Part shown: positions 4,548 to 5,234 of the stretch, piece after piece
How positions within the stretch are numbered: the stretch's first letter is position 1
Layout of the letters: every line of letters begins with the position of its first letter
Made by a program: the position numbers and the translations under genes
DNA from: RBG-16-66-20 sp964616875
GTDB lineage: Bacteria; Pseudomonadota; Gammaproteobacteria; Burkholderiales; SG8-39
DNA length: 5,234 nt
Direction of reading: 5' to 3'
NCBI GenBank assembly: GCA_964616875.1
Contig: CAZTSJ010000024.1
Location: 1-5,234 of the forward strand
Notes under the pieces: generated by a model
Database searches by the model: none
Seen by the model: only the letters and a program-made list of their open reading frames with translations
Told to the model about the DNA's origin: nothing

Positions 4548-5234
4548 ATGGGCAAGATCATCGGCATCGACCTGGGCACCACCAATTCCTGCGTCGCGAT
4601 CATGGAGGGCGGCAAGCCCAAGGTGATCGAGAACTCGGAAGGCGCGCGCACCACCCCTTCCATCGTCGCTTACACCGACGAGGCGGACATTCTCGTCGGC
4701 GCGCCGGCCAAGCGCCAGGCGGTCACCAACGCGAAGAACACGCTGTTCGCCGTGAAGCGCCTGATCGGCCGCAAGTTCAGCGAGAAGGAAGTACAGAAAG
4801 ACATCGACCTGATGCCCTACGCCATCGCCAAGGCCGACAACGGCGACGCCTGGGTCGAGGTGCGCGGCAAGACAATCGCCCCGCAGCAAGTATCGGCGGA
4901 AATCCTGCGCAAGATGAAGAAAACCGCCGAGGACTACCTCGGCGAAGAAGTCACCGAGGCGGTGATCACGGTGCCCGCCTACTTCAACGACTCGCAGCGC
5001 CAGGCGACCAAGGACGCCGGGCGCATCGCGGGACTCGAAGTGAAGCGCATCATCAACGAGCCAACCGCCGCGGCCCTCGCCTACGGCCTCGACAAGCTCC
5101 ACACCGATAAGAAAATCGTCGTGTACGACCTCGGCGGCGGAACCTTCGACGTCTCCGTCCTCGAAATCGGCGACGGCGTATTCGAAGTGCTCGCGACGAA
5201 CGGCGACACCCACCTGGGCGGCGACGACTTCGAC
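4548..5234 (+). CDS. dnaK: Molecular chaperone DnaK (Hsp70), 3'-truncated
   Basis: The first 229 residues of Hsp70, about a third of the usual 630-640 aa, running off the window. This is most of the ATPase domain; the substrate-binding domain lies outside. Residues match E. coli numbering: phosphate loop GIDLGTTNSCVAI (6-18), Lys70 in FAVKRLIG, Glu171 in NEPTAAALAYGL, and Asp194 and Thr199 in YDLGGGTFD. DnaK folds and rescues proteins together with DnaJ and GrpE, and in proteobacteria with RpoH it also restrains sigma-32. The ATG at 4548 has a GAGG 7 bases upstream. Transcription can come from its own heat-shock promoter in grpE and by read-through from the grpE promoter. One oddity is that the segment between EI (206-207) and FEV (212-214) is GDGV, four residues shorter than E. 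coli; GDDFD at the end also differs from the E. coli GEDFD. dnaJ would be expected next. Confidence 0.98.
   Translation, partial: MGKIIGIDLGTTNSCVAIMEGGKPKVIENSEGARTTPSIVAYTDEADILVGAPAKRQAVTNAKNTLFAVKRLIGRKFSEKEVQKDIDLMPYAIAKADNGDAWVEVRGKTIAPQQVSAEILRKMKKTAEDYLGEEVTEAVITVPAYFNDSQRQATKDAGRIAGLEVKRIINEPTAAALAYGLDKLHTDKKIVVYDLGGGTFDVSVLEIGDGVFEVLATNGDTHLGGDDFD

Noticed and set aside
3678..5213. Minus-strand open frame of 511 aa opposite hemH, grpE and dnaK
   Set aside because: It is a shadow of highly conserved genes, has no motifs, and dnaK is notorious for long antisense frames.

Overview
This is chromosomal housekeeping DNA from a GC-rich proteobacterium, most likely a betaproteobacterium (Burkholderiales or relatives). 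I base this on the gene order nadK < > hrcA > hemH > grpE > dnaK, the beta-like sequences of HrcA, GrpE and most of DnaK, and hand-counted GC of about two thirds in several stretches. The genus cannot be named from the sequence. There are no RNA genes, mobile elements, CRISPR arrays or accessory systems, and almost no non-coding DNA; no gap between genes exceeds 36 bases.

Layout. Bases 2-1066 (+) are the C-terminal part of an M20-family amidohydrolase whose start lies outside the window. It converges on nadK (1964-1068, -), with one base between the two stop codons. nadK and hrcA (1993-3012, +) diverge from a 28-base gap built around a perfect inverted repeat. This repeat supplies a TATAAT-like hexamer on each strand, at identical distances from the two start codons. 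hrcA is followed by hemH (about 3037-3957), grpE (3993-4538) and dnaK (4548 to the window end, partial).

Regulation is the most informative part. Two near-consensus heat-shock (sigma-32) promoters share the same geometry, CTTGAA - 14 bases - CCCCATNT. One overlaps the hemH stop codon and drives grpE (3953-3980). The other is buried in the 3' end of grpE and is placed to drive dnaK (4485-4512). No CIRCE operator for HrcA is visible, so the HrcA made here probably acts elsewhere (typically groES-groEL), while grpE and dnaK look sigma-32 controlled. A weaker sigma-32-like site precedes hrcA.

Function. GrpE is the nucleotide-exchange factor of DnaK, HrcA is a heat-shock repressor, HemH makes protoheme and NadK makes NADP. 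The odd points are a hemH gene with no ATG, GTG or TTG start at its conserved N-terminus, a compact lower-GC middle of hemH, a Ser/Asn-rich GrpE tail that coincides with the embedded promoter, a short loop in DnaK, and a lack of Shine-Dalgarno sequences except at dnaK. I found no new multi-gene system; the novelty is in the promoter architecture.
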